Shown: positions 41,291 through 51,139, counted from the stretch's first letter. The stretch: DNA of 64,000 nt from an uncultured Lachnospiraceae bacterium (GCA_910579275.1 CAJTTO010000002.1:62001-126000); one strand, 5' to 3'. Notes: generated from the sequence alone by a model not told the origin. A program made the numbers and translations.

Positions 41291-42148
41291 CTACTCCTGC
41301 GGTAAAGCATGATGTTCATATCGCCATTGTCTGGGCGAGACGCCATACACGTTTTTGAAGGCGCGCGAAAAGTGCAGCTGGTTCGGGTAGCCGACAGCGT
41401 TGCTGATGTCAGAGATGGACAGGTTCGTAAGCTTCAAAAGCTCTGCCGCTTTTGTCATACGATAGGAAATCAGAAACTCCTGTGGTGACTTTCCCATATT
41501 CTCATGAAAGATTTTTCCGAAATAGCTGCGGTTTAACCCACAGGAAGCCGCGATATCCTCCACGGAAATGGTATTCTGAAAATTCTGCTCGATAAATGTG
41601 ACGGCCTCCCGAATATAGAAATCGCGCAGTCCGTTTCCGCTGTTGAGCTTTGTCAGGCTGCACGAGCGCACGAGGCTGTCAAGAAACAGATAGAGGTGTC
41701 CGATCAGGTGAAAGGGCGATTCCTCCTTATGGTTGACAATGTAGAGCATCTCCGACTTCATCAAATCGGCCAAATCTTTATAACGTGCCTTGTACACAGG
41801 CTGATCCACGCTCAGTCCGGTCAGCTCGATGGTTTCCTTTGCGCGCAGCCCGTCAAACTCAATCCACACGTATTCCCACGGAATCTCATGGTCGGCAATA
41901 TACATATTAATCTGGTTTGGAAAGCACATAAATCCCTGACCGCTTTTGACCGAATGCGGGACGGACTCTCCCTTTGCATTGTTTCCGTACAAAATGCCCG
42001 TGCCGGAAATGCAGTAGTGAAACAGATAGTGGTTTCGCGCTGCGGGACCAAACGAGTGTGACGGGTCGCATTTCTCCCAGCCAAACTGGTACAGTCCTAA
42101 ATCAATAAAATTTTCACTTGGAAATACAGAGAAAATCACTTCGCTCAT
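41291..42148 (-). CDS. AraC family regulator of the sugar transport operon
   Basis: The protein has 285 residues. An N-terminal cupin sugar-binding domain (HYLFHYCISGTGILYGN) is followed by two HTH motifs: ISVEDIAASCGLNRSYFGKI and NLSISDISNAVGYPNQLHFS with RAFKNVYGVSPRQWR. The ATG at 42148 follows GAGAGGGA; a longer start at 42238 would run into a repeat element. It is divergent from the ABC importer and GH36 genes and is their likely activator; direct repeats GCATTAAGG lie before that operon. Confidence 0.9.
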   Translation of the reverse strand: MSEVIFSVFPSENFIDLGLYQFGWEKCDPSHSFGPAARNHYLFHYCISGTGILYGNNAKGESVPHSVKSGQGFMCFPNQINMYIADHEIPWEYVWIEFDGLRAKETIELTGLSVDQPVYKARYKDLADLMKSEMLYIVNHKEESPFHLIGHLYLFLDSLVRSCSLTKLNSGNGLRDFYIREAVTFIEQNFQNTISVEDIAASCGLNRSYFGKIFHENMGKSPQEFLISYRMTKAAELLKLTNLSISDISNAVGYPNQLHFSRAFKNVYGVSPRQWRYEHHALPQE

Positions 42149-42189
42149 AATAAAAATCCCTCTCTCAACGTTTGAATAATTACTTCGGC

Positions 42190-42319
42190 GGTTAAATATC
42201 TTACCTGCAAGAAGCTCCATCTGCTGCGTTGCTATCAATCGCTGTAGTGCTCGCTGCAGCTCAATCTTCCGCCTTGCATCTGAAGATTTATTCTGTGTAC
42301 TCTGCTGCGATATTTAACC
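42190..42319. repeat. MITE-like element with terminal inverted repeats (copy 2)
   Basis: The ends GGTTAAATATC (42190-42200) and GATATTTAACC (42309-42319) are perfect 11-bp inverted copies. The middle holds CTGCGTTG, exactly 37 nt, then CCGCCTTGC, the same frame as in the element at 10912-11136 though most other bases differ. It lies between divergent genes. No protein is coded. Confidence 0.65.
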
Positions 42320-42450
42320 ACAGGAGTAATTGATATGGCAATGTGGTCAGCCAGACTTCGTTAAAGCAAGGCCGGATGTACATAATATACAATTATAGAT
42401 TAGTATATACCAAAATGCTAGATGACTTCAAGTTAATTCTGATTAAGTGG

Positions 42451-42511
42451 CATTAAGGTATAAAATAAGCAAAATGATGCAATTTACGATAGCATTAAGG
42501 CATGTTAAACT
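42451..42511 (+). promoter_or_regulatory. Promoter with GCATTAAGG direct repeats for the sugar ABC operon
   Basis: GCATTAAGG occurs at 42451-42459 and 42492-42500, 41 bp apart (four helical turns). A promoter TTTACG (42483-42488), 17 nt, TAAACT (42506-42511) overlaps the second copy. They are candidate sites for the divergent AraC regulator. Inferred. Confidence 0.5.
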
Positions 42512-42543
42512 ATATTTATCAAGAAAAAGGAGGAAAAAATAGA

Positions 42544-43824
42544 ATGAAAGGAAAAGCAGTAAGGCACTTAGGAATAGCATTATGCTGTATCGCAGCAGTG
42601 GCGTGTGTTCAGGGATGTGCGGCTTCGAGCGACAGCGGCAAGACAAAAATTGAGATTGTCCAGTACAAGCCGGAAGCAGCAAGTTACTTTGCGATGGTGG
42701 AAGAAAAATTTAATGCGCAGCATGATGACATCCAGCTGAAAATCAGTTCTCCCAATGATGCAATGACCATTTTGAAAACGCGGTTTATCCGCGAGGACTA
42801 CCCAGACATCATAGGAATCGGAGGCGATATCAACTACTCCTATTTTGTGGATGCGGAGATATTGGCGGACATTTCGGACTATGCGGGCCTGCAGGACATC
42901 AATCAGGCATACCGTGACATTGACGAGGCATTAAAGCTCGTTCCGACAGAGGGGGAGTATGCGGTTCCCTATGTGGCAAATGCGGCAGGCGTGCTGTACA
43001 ACAGGACGATGTTTGAGGAGCACGGCTGGCAGATTCCGCAGACTTGGACGGAAATGCAGGCTCTTTGCACACAGATTCAGTCGGAGGGAATCCTGCCCTT
43101 TTACTTTGGATTCAAGGACACTTGGACGTGTCTTGCACCGTGGAATTCCATGGCGGTCAGCCTCGCGCCTGCCGATGTGACAAAGCAGGTAAACAGGGGG
43201 GAGACGACTTTTGCAAAAGAGTACCGCGAAGTGTCGGAGAAATATCTCAATCTCCTGCAGTACAGTGTGGAAGACCCGTTTGCATACAGCTACAATGACG
43301 CCTGCACAGCCTTTGCGCGCGGAGAGGCGGCGATGTACCCCATCGGAAGCTATGCGATTCCACAGATTTTGTCGGTCAACCCCGACTTGAACATTGACTC
43401 ATTCGTGATGCCTGCAAATGACGATGCTGCAAAAAATACCTTGAACTCAGGTATTGACCTCCAGTTCTGCGTGATGGCGGACTGCAAAAACAAGGAGGCG
43501 GCATACAAGGTTCTGGACTTTTTGCTTGCGGAGGAAAATCTCCAGCAGTATATTGATGCGCAGATTGCAATTCCCTGTAAGGAGGGCAATTTCACGCTGT
43601 CTCCTATGCTGGACGGCATGAACCAGCACATTGCAGAGGGCAGGATGACAGACTATCAGGATCACTATTATCCGTCGGAGATGGCAGTCGATGCACAGAT
43701 TCAGACCTTCCTGATTCAGAAAAATGTAGACGCGTTTTTACAGAAATTTGATACCGACTGGCTGCGTTACAACAGGGACATCATTCGTATGGTTCAGGAA
43801 TACGAAAAAACGCATGGAAATTAA
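42544..43824 (+). CDS. Sugar ABC transporter substrate-binding lipoprotein (family 1)
   Basis: The protein has 426 residues. The start at 42544 gives a lipoprotein signal: basic MKGKAVRH, a hydrophobic core and VQGC with Cys25; AAGGAGG lies 10 nt upstream. The rest is a classic carbohydrate-binding protein: FNAQHDDIQLKISS, LPFYFGFKDTWT, AFARGEAAMYPIGSYAIPQI. It binds an oligosaccharide outside the membrane and hands it to the two permeases that follow. The adjacent GH36 suggests an alpha-galactoside such as raffinose or melibiose. Confidence 0.93.
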   Translation: MKGKAVRHLGIALCCIAAVACVQGCAASSDSGKTKIEIVQYKPEAASYFAMVEEKFNAQHDDIQLKISSPNDAMTILKTRFIREDYPDIIGIGGDINYSYFVDAEILADISDYAGLQDINQAYRDIDEALKLVPTEGEYAVPYVANAAGVLYNRTMFEEHGWQIPQTWTEMQALCTQIQSEGILPFYFGFKDTWTCLAPWNSMAVSLAPADVTKQVNRGETTFAKEYREVSEKYLNLLQYSVEDPFAYSYNDACTAFARGEAAMYPIGSYAIPQILSVNPDLNIDSFVMPANDDAAKNTLNSGIDLQFCVMADCKNKEAAYKVLDFLLAEENLQQYIDAQIAIPCKEGNFTLSPMLDGMNQHIAEGRMTDYQDHYYPSEMAVDAQIQTFLIQKNVDAFLQKFDTDWLRYNRDIIRMVQEYEKTHGN

Positions 43825-43842
43825 GAGAAGGGGTGTGGGACT

Positions 43843-44709
43843 ATGAAAAATGAGAGAAAAAGGACATTTTTACTGATTACAATTCCGATTTTGGCATTGT
43901 TTGTCTGCTTCAACACGATTCCGCTGATTCGCGGCGTCATCTACAGCTTTACAAATTTTAAAGGATTTGGTACATATGACTGGGTAGGCTTTCGCAACTA
44001 TGCGGATCTGTTTACTGACGCGCGTGTCGGAAAATCTTACCTGTTTACATTCAAGCTTGCAATTGCTTCAACGATTGTGGTGAACGTGATTAGCCTGATT
44101 CTGGCGCTGGCGCTGAACGGCAGGATACGTGCAAAGAGCTTTTTCAGGGGTGCGTACTTTTTGCCAAACATTCTCGGCGCGCTGGTTGTAGGTTACATTT
44201 TCAATTACTTTTTCACCTATATCCTGCCGGCGATGGGCGCAATGATTGGTTCTGAGTCCTTGAGCAAAAGTATACTGTCAAATCCAGACTCAGCTTGGAT
44301 TGGTATTGTGATTGTCTGTGCATGGCAGGCGATTGCGATGAACACGATTATCTACATTTCGGGCTTGCAGACCGTTCCGGAAGATGTTTACGAGGCGGGC
44401 GGACTGGACGGCGCGACTGGATGGAAACAGTTCCGTTACCTGACTTTTCCGTTGATTATTCCGTTCTTTTCCATTAATATGGTATTGTGCGTGAAAAATT
44501 TCCTGATGGTATTTGACCAGATTATGGCATTGACCAAGGGTGGTCCTGCACAGAGTACAGAGTCAATTTCTTACCTGATTTATAACAACGGTATGTCGGG
44601 CGGACAGTTTGGTTTCCAGAGCGCCAATGCAGTGATATTCTTTTTGGTAATCGTGACGGTTTCTGTTGCACAGATGAAATTTACTGGTAAGAAGGAGGAG
44701 CAGTTATAA
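43843..44709 (+). CDS. Sugar ABC transporter permease (MalF/MsmF type)
   Basis: The protein has 288 residues with six membrane spans. VYEAGGLDGATGWKQFRYLT followed by FPLI is the EAA loop that docks on the ATPase. GAGGAAGGGG-type purines (GAAGGGGTGTGGG) lie before the start. It follows the binding protein by 18 bp and overlaps the next permease by one base (TAATG). No ATPase gene is present here, so a shared MsmK-like ATPase coded elsewhere is expected. Confidence 0.93.
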   Translation: MKNERKRTFLLITIPILALFVCFNTIPLIRGVIYSFTNFKGFGTYDWVGFRNYADLFTDARVGKSYLFTFKLAIASTIVVNVISLILALALNGRIRAKSFFRGAYFLPNILGALVVGYIFNYFFTYILPAMGAMIGSESLSKSILSNPDSAWIGIVIVCAWQAIAMNTIIYISGLQTVPEDVYEAGGLDGATGWKQFRYLTFPLIIPFFSINMVLCVKNFLMVFDQIMALTKGGPAQSTESISYLIYNNGMSGGQFGFQSANAVIFFLVIVTVSVAQMKFTGKKEEQL

Positions 44710-45554
44710 TGAAGGAAGATATGATAAAAAGGAAAACAAACTGGACAGCGATGGCTGTGCTAATTTTAGGTCTTTCTGCAATTGCGTTCCCACTGTATAT
44801 GACAATCATTATCGCATTTAAGCAGCCTGCGGAGATGACAAACAGCGTCAGCGGTATTTTGTCTCTCCCTAAGACATGGAGTCTTGACAATTTCAAAGAG
44901 GCAATGCGTGTGACGGATTTCTGGAATTCACTGAAAAACAGTGTGGTGATTACGCTGCTGACAGTAGTGCTTTCTGTCACGATCCACTCTGTAATGGGCT
45001 ATGCACTCGGCAGAAACAAGAGTCACAGCAAATTTTACAGCTTTGTCTATCTGTTTATCGTGAGTGGTATGTTCGTTCCGTTCGCAATCCTGATGATGCC
45101 GCTGGCAAAGCAGACGGCAGAGCTGGGGCTGGCAAACTGGTTCGGCGTCATTATCCTGTATGTTGTGTTCTACATGCCGATGAATATTATGCTGTATTCC
45201 GGTTATCTTGTCAATATTCCGATGGCACTTGAGGAGGCGGCGAAGGTGGACGGGGCATCCACATGGAGAACATACTGGAAAATCATTTTCCCGATTATGC
45301 GTCCGATGCACGCGACCGTTGCGGTTCTGACCGCTTTGGCAGTGTGGAATGACGTGATGACACCGCTGGTTATCATGGCAGGCTCTGACCAGAACACACT
45401 GCCGCTGGCGCAGCTTAATTTCCAGACACAGTTTGGTACAAACTACAATCTGGCATTTGCTTCTTACCTGCTGTCACTGATTCCGATACTGATTTTCTAT
45501 ATTGTCTGCCAGAAACAGATTCTGAATGGTGTTGTAAACGGTGCGGTAAAATAA
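44709..45554 (+). CDS. Sugar ABC transporter permease (MalG/MsmG type)
   Basis: The protein has 281 residues with six membrane spans. The EAA loop is LEEAAKVDGASTWRTYWKII followed by FPIMRP. Its ATG shares a base with the stop of the first permease, so translation is coupled. It forms the inner-membrane channel with that protein. Confidence 0.93.
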   Translation: MKEDMIKRKTNWTAMAVLILGLSAIAFPLYMTIIIAFKQPAEMTNSVSGILSLPKTWSLDNFKEAMRVTDFWNSLKNSVVITLLTVVLSVTIHSVMGYALGRNKSHSKFYSFVYLFIVSGMFVPFAILMMPLAKQTAELGLANWFGVIILYVVFYMPMNIMLYSGYLVNIPMALEEAAKVDGASTWRTYWKIIFPIMRPMHATVAVLTALAVWNDVMTPLVIMAGSDQNTLPLAQLNFQTQFGTNYNLAFASYLLSLIPILIFYIVCQKQILNGVVNGAVK

Positions 45555-45594
45555 TTTAAAAAACTTTCTTTTGATGTATTAGGAGAAAACGCGT

Positions 45595-47775
45595 ATGGCT
45601 ATTGAATTTCAACAGGATAAGCAACTATTTACGTTAAACACAAGGCACACGACCTACCAGATGAAGGTTGACCGGCTGGGTTTCCTGCTGCATCTGTACT
45701 ATGGGGGACGGATATCCGGCAGTATGGATTATCTGCTGACCTATTACGACAGAGGCTTTTCGGGAAATCCGGCGGATGCCGGAAATGACCGGACATATTC
45801 GATGGATGCCCTGCCGCAGGAGTACCCGCACCTTGGAATGGGCGATTATCGGAACACGGCACTGGTGATACGCAATGCGGATGGCTCCGAATACTGTGAC
45901 CTGCGCTATGTCAGTCACAAGATAATGAAGGGGAAATATGCATTGAAAGGTCTTCCGGCTGTCTATGCAGGGGATCATGAGGCGGAGACGCTGGAAATCC
46001 TGTTAAGGGATTTTGTCAGCGGGGTTGAGGTGCGGCTGCTGTACGGTGTGCTCGAGGAGGCGGACATCATCACGCGAAGCGCGGAAATCTGCAATCTCGG
46101 CACGAGAGCGGTCTGCGTGGAAAAGGCGTCCTCCGCATGTCTGGATTTCATGAGCGGAGAGTATGATTTTATCAGCTTTTGCGGGCGTCATGCAATGGAG
46201 CGGAATTTCCAGCGGACAAGGATTGCGCACGGCTGTCAGTCGATCGGGAGCCGCAGGGGAACTTCCAGCCATCAATACAATCCGGCTGTCATTATTGCAG
46301 AGAGGGATGCGACAGAGGACACGGGAAGCTGCTATGGTATGCTCTTTGTCTACAGCGGAAACTTTCTGTGCGAGGCGGAACGCGACCAGTATGGGCATAC
46401 CCGCGCACTGATGGGACTGCACAGTGACTTGTTCCATTATCCGTTGGAAAAAGGGGAGACACTGACGATACCGGAGACGATTCTTTGCTATTCCGCAGAG
46501 GGTTTTGCGGGATTGTCAAGACGATATCACCACTGTATCAGGGAACATGTCTGCCGCGGAAAATACAGCCGGCAGTCCAGACCTGTATTGATTAACAGCT
46601 GGGAAGCGGCATATTTTGATTTTAACGGGGAGACAATTTTTAAGCTTGCGGAACAGGCGGCAGCGCTTGGCATTGACATGGTTGTAATGGATGACGGCTG
46701 GTTTGGCAAACGTGATGACGACAACAGCGGTCTGGGCGACTGGCAGGTCAACGAAAAGAAACTGGGCTGTACGCTGGGCGAGCTAGTGCGGCGCGTAAAT
46801 GACATAGGTGTCAGGTTTGGCATCTGGATTGAGCCGGAAATGGTGTCGGAGGACAGTGATATTTACCGCAGCCATCCGGACTGGGCAATTCAGATTCCGT
46901 CGAGAAAGCCTGTCCGCGCGCGCAACCAGCTGGTGCTTGACTTTTCCAGAAAGGAAGTGCGGGACTATATTTTTGATCAGATCTGCGCGGTGCTTGACCA
47001 GGGAAATATCGAATATGTGAAATGGGACATGAACCGCAGTCTTACGGATATCTATTCCATGGAACACGCGCAGGGAAAAGTGACGTATGACTATGTGTGT
47101 GGTGTGTATGCGTTCCTTGAAAGGCTGATGCAGCGTTATCCCGATATGCTGATAGAGGGCTGCAGCGGAGGAGGCGGCAGATTTGATGCGGGAATGCTTT
47201 ACTATACACCGCAAATCTGGTGCAGCGACAATACGGACGCGGTTGACCGCCTGCGCATTCAGTATGGGACGTCCTTCTTTTATCCTGCTTGTACAGTTGG
47301 CTCCCATGTGTCTGCGGTGCCGAACCACCAGACAGGCCGAACCACCAGCCTGCACACGCGAGGGGTAGTTGCAATGGCAGGTACGTTTGGATATGAATTC
47401 AATCCGGAGCTGCTCTCCAAGGAGGAGAAGGAGGAAATTCGGGAACAGATTGCCCAATATAAGAAGTATGAGGAGCTAATCTGCAGAGGGGACTATTACC
47501 GCCTGTCCAATCCGTTTGCGGATGTCTGCGCGGCGTGGGCATTTGTGTCGGAGGACAGGGAGCAGGTGCTGCTTAGCGTGGTGATGCAGGAGATCCACGG
47601 AAATATGACCGTGAACTATGTCCGTCTCAAAGGACTGGATCCCAATGCGGTGTACAGGGATGCCGATACAGGGCTATGCTATCACGGCTCTGCACTGATG
47701 GCAGCAGGGATGCCGATGCCGGTCGAGATGGGATCTTATCGGGCATATCAGATATACATGGAAATAGTCGGATAG
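45595..47775 (+). CDS. GH36 alpha-galactosidase, cytoplasmic
   Basis: The protein has 726 residues, the normal length of tetrameric GH36 enzymes. The barrel begins INSWEAAYFDFNG; MDDGWFG and GIWIEPEMV are substrate-site motifs; the nucleophile is Asp478 in VKWDMNRS and the acid/base is Asp545 in WCSDNTDAVDRL; EGCSGGGGRFD and CTVGSHVSAVPNHQTGR are further family blocks. There is no signal peptide, so it splits imported alpha-galactosides inside the cell. It closes the AraC-controlled importer operon and is followed by a strong terminator. Identity is firm. Confidence 0.94.
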   Translation: MAIEFQQDKQLFTLNTRHTTYQMKVDRLGFLLHLYYGGRISGSMDYLLTYYDRGFSGNPADAGNDRTYSMDALPQEYPHLGMGDYRNTALVIRNADGSEYCDLRYVSHKIMKGKYALKGLPAVYAGDHEAETLEILLRDFVSGVEVRLLYGVLEEADIITRSAEICNLGTRAVCVEKASSACLDFMSGEYDFISFCGRHAMERNFQRTRIAHGCQSIGSRRGTSSHQYNPAVIIAERDATEDTGSCYGMLFVYSGNFLCEAERDQYGHTRALMGLHSDLFHYPLEKGETLTIPETILCYSAEGFAGLSRRYHHCIREHVCRGKYSRQSRPVLINSWEAAYFDFNGETIFKLAEQAAALGIDMVVMDDGWFGKRDDDNSGLGDWQVNEKKLGCTLGELVRRVNDIGVRFGIWIEPEMVSEDSDIYRSHPDWAIQIPSRKPVRARNQLVLDFSRKEVRDYIFDQICAVLDQGNIEYVKWDMNRSLTDIYSMEHAQGKVTYDYVCGVYAFLERLMQRYPDMLIEGCSGGGGRFDAGMLYYTPQIWCSDNTDAVDRLRIQYGTSFFYPACTVGSHVSAVPNHQTGRTTSLHTRGVVAMAGTFGYEFNPELLSKEEKEEIREQIAQYKKYEELICRGDYYRLSNPFADVCAAWAFVSEDREQVLLSVVMQEIHGNMTVNYVRLKGLDPNAVYRDADTGLCYHGSALMAAGMPMPVEMGSYRAYQIYMEIVG

Positions 47776-47800
47776 AGGGCAGTCCTCTGTCCGACTTTTT
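47766..47800 (+). terminator. Rho-independent terminator of the sugar operon
   Basis: AGTCGGATAGAGG (47766-47778) pairs with CCTCTGTCCGACT (47784-47796), allowing one mismatch, then TTTT. It overlaps the last codons of the GH36 gene. Confidence 0.85.
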
Positions 47801-47827
47801 ATGCGCAGCCCCGTGCAGAGGAACTAA

Positions 47828-47942
47828 GCCGCAAAGCGGCGCACGGTGCGCGCGTCGAGTAGCGGAGAAGGTCTTTCCACTACTTGATTGCACACGGGCA
47901 TCCCGAGTCTTGGCGCCTGTAACAGGAAACCGGAGGCTGAAC
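47828..47942. repeat. Chain of small hairpins including GTAG hairpin copy C
   Basis: GCCGCAAAGCGGC (47828-47840), a GCGCAC/GTGCGC dyad, then TCGAGTAGCGGA (47855-47866) with TCCACTACTTGA (47876-47887), all in a row. The end part, 47916-47942, matches 20831-20857 at 24 of 27 bases. So this stretch combines pieces of two other repeats in the window. No protein is coded. The rest up to 48063 shows no gene. Confidence 0.5.
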
Positions 47943-48063
47943 AACAGCAAATTGACATGTGTGTAAGGGTTTCGGGGTTGACCAAAATACCAGAAACATA
48001 TATGATATTAAGAGAGATAGTTTTGGGAATTATCTTATCATATCAAACAGGGGGATTCATGAG

Positions 48064-50043
48064 ATGAAAAGCATTCGAACCAAAATTACACTGTGCCTGA
48101 TTCTGACCGTTCTGGTTGGGCAGGCTGCATCTGGGATTGCCAGTATCATTCCCAGTTACAATAGTACCATGTCTACCGTGGAACAGATGATGTGCCAGAC
48201 AGCGGTTCTGGCAGCAGACCGTGTGGAACAGGAACTGCTGGCATACAAGAACGCCGTTATGGACGCGGGATGCATTCCGCAGTTGGCCGACCCATCGGTA
48301 CCGCTCGACGAGAAGCAGACAATTATCAACGAACGCGTGTCCATGCATGAATTTGAGCGCGGAAATGTTATCGGAAAGGACGGCATCAGTATTTTTGACG
48401 GAAAGGATTATTCCGACCGGGAATATGTACAGCAGGCAATGCAGGGCAATATATTTGTATCGGAACCACTGGTCAGCAAGATTACCGGAGAACTGTCCAT
48501 TATGGTTGCAGCGCCTCTTTACACGGACGGGGTCTATGGTTCATCGATTGCAGGCGTTGTCTATTTCGTTCCACATGAGACGTTCTTGAATGACATCGTA
48601 TCAGCCATTCAGCTTGGCGAGAACAGCAGGGCGTACATGATTAATAAATCCGGTGACACGATTGCCGACATTACGCTTGATACAATCACTGTCCAGAACA
48701 TAGAAGCTGAGGCAAAGAGCGATCCGGCGCTTGGCGTGCTCGCGGCAATTCATGCCAATATGCGTCAGGGTCAAAACGGATTTGGAAGTTACATAAGCGG
48801 TGAGGACAAAATGTTTGCAGCCTATGCACCGGTAGGCGATACGGACGGATGGAGCATTGCAGTCACCGCGCCGCAGATAAATTATCTCGCATCCACGCGC
48901 GATGCCATGATAATCAATATTGCAGTGATTGTGTTATCTGTAGTGGCGTCAATTATTGTTGCACTGATATTGGCAACCTATATCAGCAGGCCTATGAAAG
49001 CCTGTGCCGAGCGGATGAAGCTGCTCGAGAAGGGAGATTTGGAAACACCGATGCCTCGGATTACGAGCAAGGACGAGACAGGGATGCTGGCAAGCTCGAC
49101 AGCTTCTCTGGTTGAGGGACTGCGCACGGTCATTCAGGATATCGGCTATATGCTGACGGAGATGGCAAACCAGAATCTTGCTGTGCGCAGCAGGCATGAG
49201 GAAGTGTATGTAGGAGACTTTCGCAATATTCTGGATTCCCTGCACCATATGAAAGACCAGTTGAGCGACGCCATGCATCAGGTGAATCATTCTGCGCAGC
49301 AGGTGGCTGCTGCCAGCAGTCAGTTGTCATCCAGCGCCCAGATGCTCAGCCACGGCACGACAGAGCAGGCAGGCTCCGTGCAGGAACTTGCGGCGCGTCT
49401 CAGTGAAATCAACGAGCAGGCAAAGAACACGGCGAGCGGGGCAATGGATGTCCGCAACAAGACCCACCAGACCGGAAAAGAAGTTTCTCTGTGCAATGAG
49501 AAGATGCAGGATTTGGTAGTGGCAATGAATAAGATTCAAGAAAGCTCCGACCAAATAGAAAAAATCCTGAAAACGATAGATGACATTGCGTTCCAGACAA
49601 ATATACTGGCTTTGAACGCGTCCGTGGAAGCGGCAAGGGCGGGAAGCGCCGGAAAAGGATTTGCTGTTGTTGCGGAGGAAGTGCGCAGTCTGGCAGGCAA
49701 ATCTGCGGAAGCTGCCCAGAATACTTCGATACTCATTGGCAACTCTACAGACGCGGTTCACACAGGCACGAAGATTGCCAACAATACGGCGGAAGTTTTG
49801 CAGGAGGTTGTGCGCAGCATTCAGTCCATGGTGGATTCGATTGACGGAATTGCATCGGTTTCCAATGAGCAGTCCAATGCGGTCGGACAGGTATCGGACG
49901 GCATCAATCAGATTGCGGACGTTGTGCAGAGCAACAGCGCAACCGCAGAGGAAAGTGCAGCGGCAAGTGAACAGCTGTCCGCCGAGGCAGCCAGCCTAAA
50001 GCAGCTGGTAAATCAGTTTACGCTTGTTTCCGGCAGAAATTAA
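48064..50043 (+). CDS. Methyl-accepting chemotaxis protein with dCache sensor
   Basis: The protein has 659 residues. A membrane span (about residues 9-31), a periplasmic-side dCache domain (about 35-280; DGKDYSDREYVQQAMQGNIF and YMINKSGDTIA), a second span (about 284-306), a HAMP domain and a long signalling coiled coil follow. The hairpin tip is DDIAFQTNILALNASVEAAR. The start at 48064 is just after GGGGGATTC; an earlier start would place extra residues before the span. dCache domains often bind amino acids or small acids. It implies motility or a chemosensory array. The FlhA-like regulator at 51268 is nearby. Confidence 0.93.
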   Translation: MKSIRTKITLCLILTVLVGQAASGIASIIPSYNSTMSTVEQMMCQTAVLAADRVEQELLAYKNAVMDAGCIPQLADPSVPLDEKQTIINERVSMHEFERGNVIGKDGISIFDGKDYSDREYVQQAMQGNIFVSEPLVSKITGELSIMVAAPLYTDGVYGSSIAGVVYFVPHETFLNDIVSAIQLGENSRAYMINKSGDTIADITLDTITVQNIEAEAKSDPALGVLAAIHANMRQGQNGFGSYISGEDKMFAAYAPVGDTDGWSIAVTAPQINYLASTRDAMIINIAVIVLSVVASIIVALILATYISRPMKACAERMKLLEKGDLETPMPRITSKDETGMLASSTASLVEGLRTVIQDIGYMLTEMANQNLAVRSRHEEVYVGDFRNILDSLHHMKDQLSDAMHQVNHSAQQVAAASSQLSSSAQMLSHGTTEQAGSVQELAARLSEINEQAKNTASGAMDVRNKTHQTGKEVSLCNEKMQDLVVAMNKIQESSDQIEKILKTIDDIAFQTNILALNASVEAARAGSAGKGFAVVAEEVRSLAGKSAEAAQNTSILIGNSTDAVHTGTKIANNTAEVLQEVVRSIQSMVDSIDGIASVSNEQSNAVGQVSDGINQIADVVQSNSATAEESAAASEQLSAEAASLKQLVNQFTLVSGRN

Positions 50044-50194
50044 GGTGCTGTAGAAGATAATGTGCTGCTGCAGACGGCGTGATTGAAAGCAGTGAAAATG
50101 ACGGTGCGGCAAATCGGCTTTCATTTTAAGCCTGATGAAGAAGCGGAGTCATTTTAGATGTGGCTTCAGGAGCCTGTTGAAAGGAATGATATGT

Positions 50195-51139
50195 ATGAGA
50201 AAGCTGTTGGTTACAGGCGGAACGGTATTTGTGAGCAGATTTATTGCATCGTATTTTGCCCAAAAGGGCGATGAGGTGTATGTGCTCAATAGAAACCGAC
50301 ATCCTCAGCCAGCGAAGACCAGACTGATTGAGGCAGACAGGCATCAGCTGGGGGAGATTTTAAGACAGCAGTCCTTTGATGCAGTGCTGGATGTCACTGC
50401 GTATACAGGGAAGGATGTTGATGATCTGCTTGACGGGCTGGGAATGTCACACAGGCAGTTTCAGGACTACGTACTGATTAGTTCCAGCGCTGTCTATCCC
50501 GAGACACTGCCGCAGCCTTTTTCGGAAACACAGCAGACCGATAAAAATAAATGCTGGGGTGCATATAGCGCCAATAAAATAGAAGCGGAGACGGCACTTC
50601 TGAATAAAGTTCCTGATGCGTACATTCTCCGCCCGCCCTATCTCTATGGACCGATGAACAATGTCTATAGGGAGGCGTTTGTATTTGACTGTGCAGATGA
50701 CGGGCGTATGTTTTATCTGCCCGGAAGCGGTGATATGAAGCTACAGTTTTTCCATGTACGTGATTTGTGCAGATGTATCGAGGCAATCTTGGCGCATCAC
50801 CCGTCAGAGCATATTTTTAATGTCGGGAATAAGGAGTGCGTCTCTGTCCGTGAGTGGGTAGAGCAGTGCTACCGCGCCGCAGGTCGCACGGCCGAATTTG
50901 TTCAGGTACATCGGGATATCAATCAGCGGGAATACTTTTGTTTTTATGACTATGAATACCGAATTGACCTGACGCGGCAGAGCATGTTAATAAAAGATAC
51001 AATTCCGCTCGAAGAAGGACTTCGGGAGTCTTACCTCTGGTATCAGGAACATAAAGAGGAAGTGAACCGGAGGGGATATATTGCATATATTGAAAACATG
51101 CTCGTTTCCGAACACGATACATGTCGGGAGAACCAATAA
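50195..51139 (+). CDS. NAD-dependent epimerase/dehydratase (SDR family)
   Basis: The protein has 314 residues. The N-terminal Rossmann motif is altered: RKLLVTGGTVFVSRFIASYF (GGTxFxSR in place of GxxGxxG), as in the isoflavone-reductase-like and CSP41-type atypical SDRs. SSSAVYPETLP then AYSANKIEAE is a variant of the S-YxxxK catalytic site; LRPPYLYGP and FNVGNKECVSVREW are usual for the family. AAAGGA lies 9 nt before the ATG. It may act on a nucleotide sugar or an RNA-linked substrate. Partners are not obvious. Confidence 0.82.
   Translation: MRKLLVTGGTVFVSRFIASYFAQKGDEVYVLNRNRHPQPAKTRLIEADRHQLGEILRQQSFDAVLDVTAYTGKDVDDLLDGLGMSHRQFQDYVLISSSAVYPETLPQPFSETQQTDKNKCWGAYSANKIEAETALLNKVPDAYILRPPYLYGPMNNVYREAFVFDCADDGRMFYLPGSGDMKLQFFHVRDLCRCIEAILAHHPSEHIFNVGNKECVSVREWVEQCYRAAGRTAEFVQVHRDINQREYFCFYDYEYRIDLTRQSMLIKDTIPLEEGLRESYLWYQEHKEEVNRRGYIAYIENMLVSEHDTCRENQ

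Noticed and set aside
46783..47457. A 224-residue minus-strand open frame within the GH36 gene.
   Set aside because: It is antisense to catalytic GH36 motifs and shows no domain of its own.
47828..47887. Possible CRISPR array or tRNA cluster because of successive stem-loops.
   Set aside because: There is no regular repeat-spacer unit and no tRNA cloverleaf with conserved T-loop; only three dissimilar hairpins.
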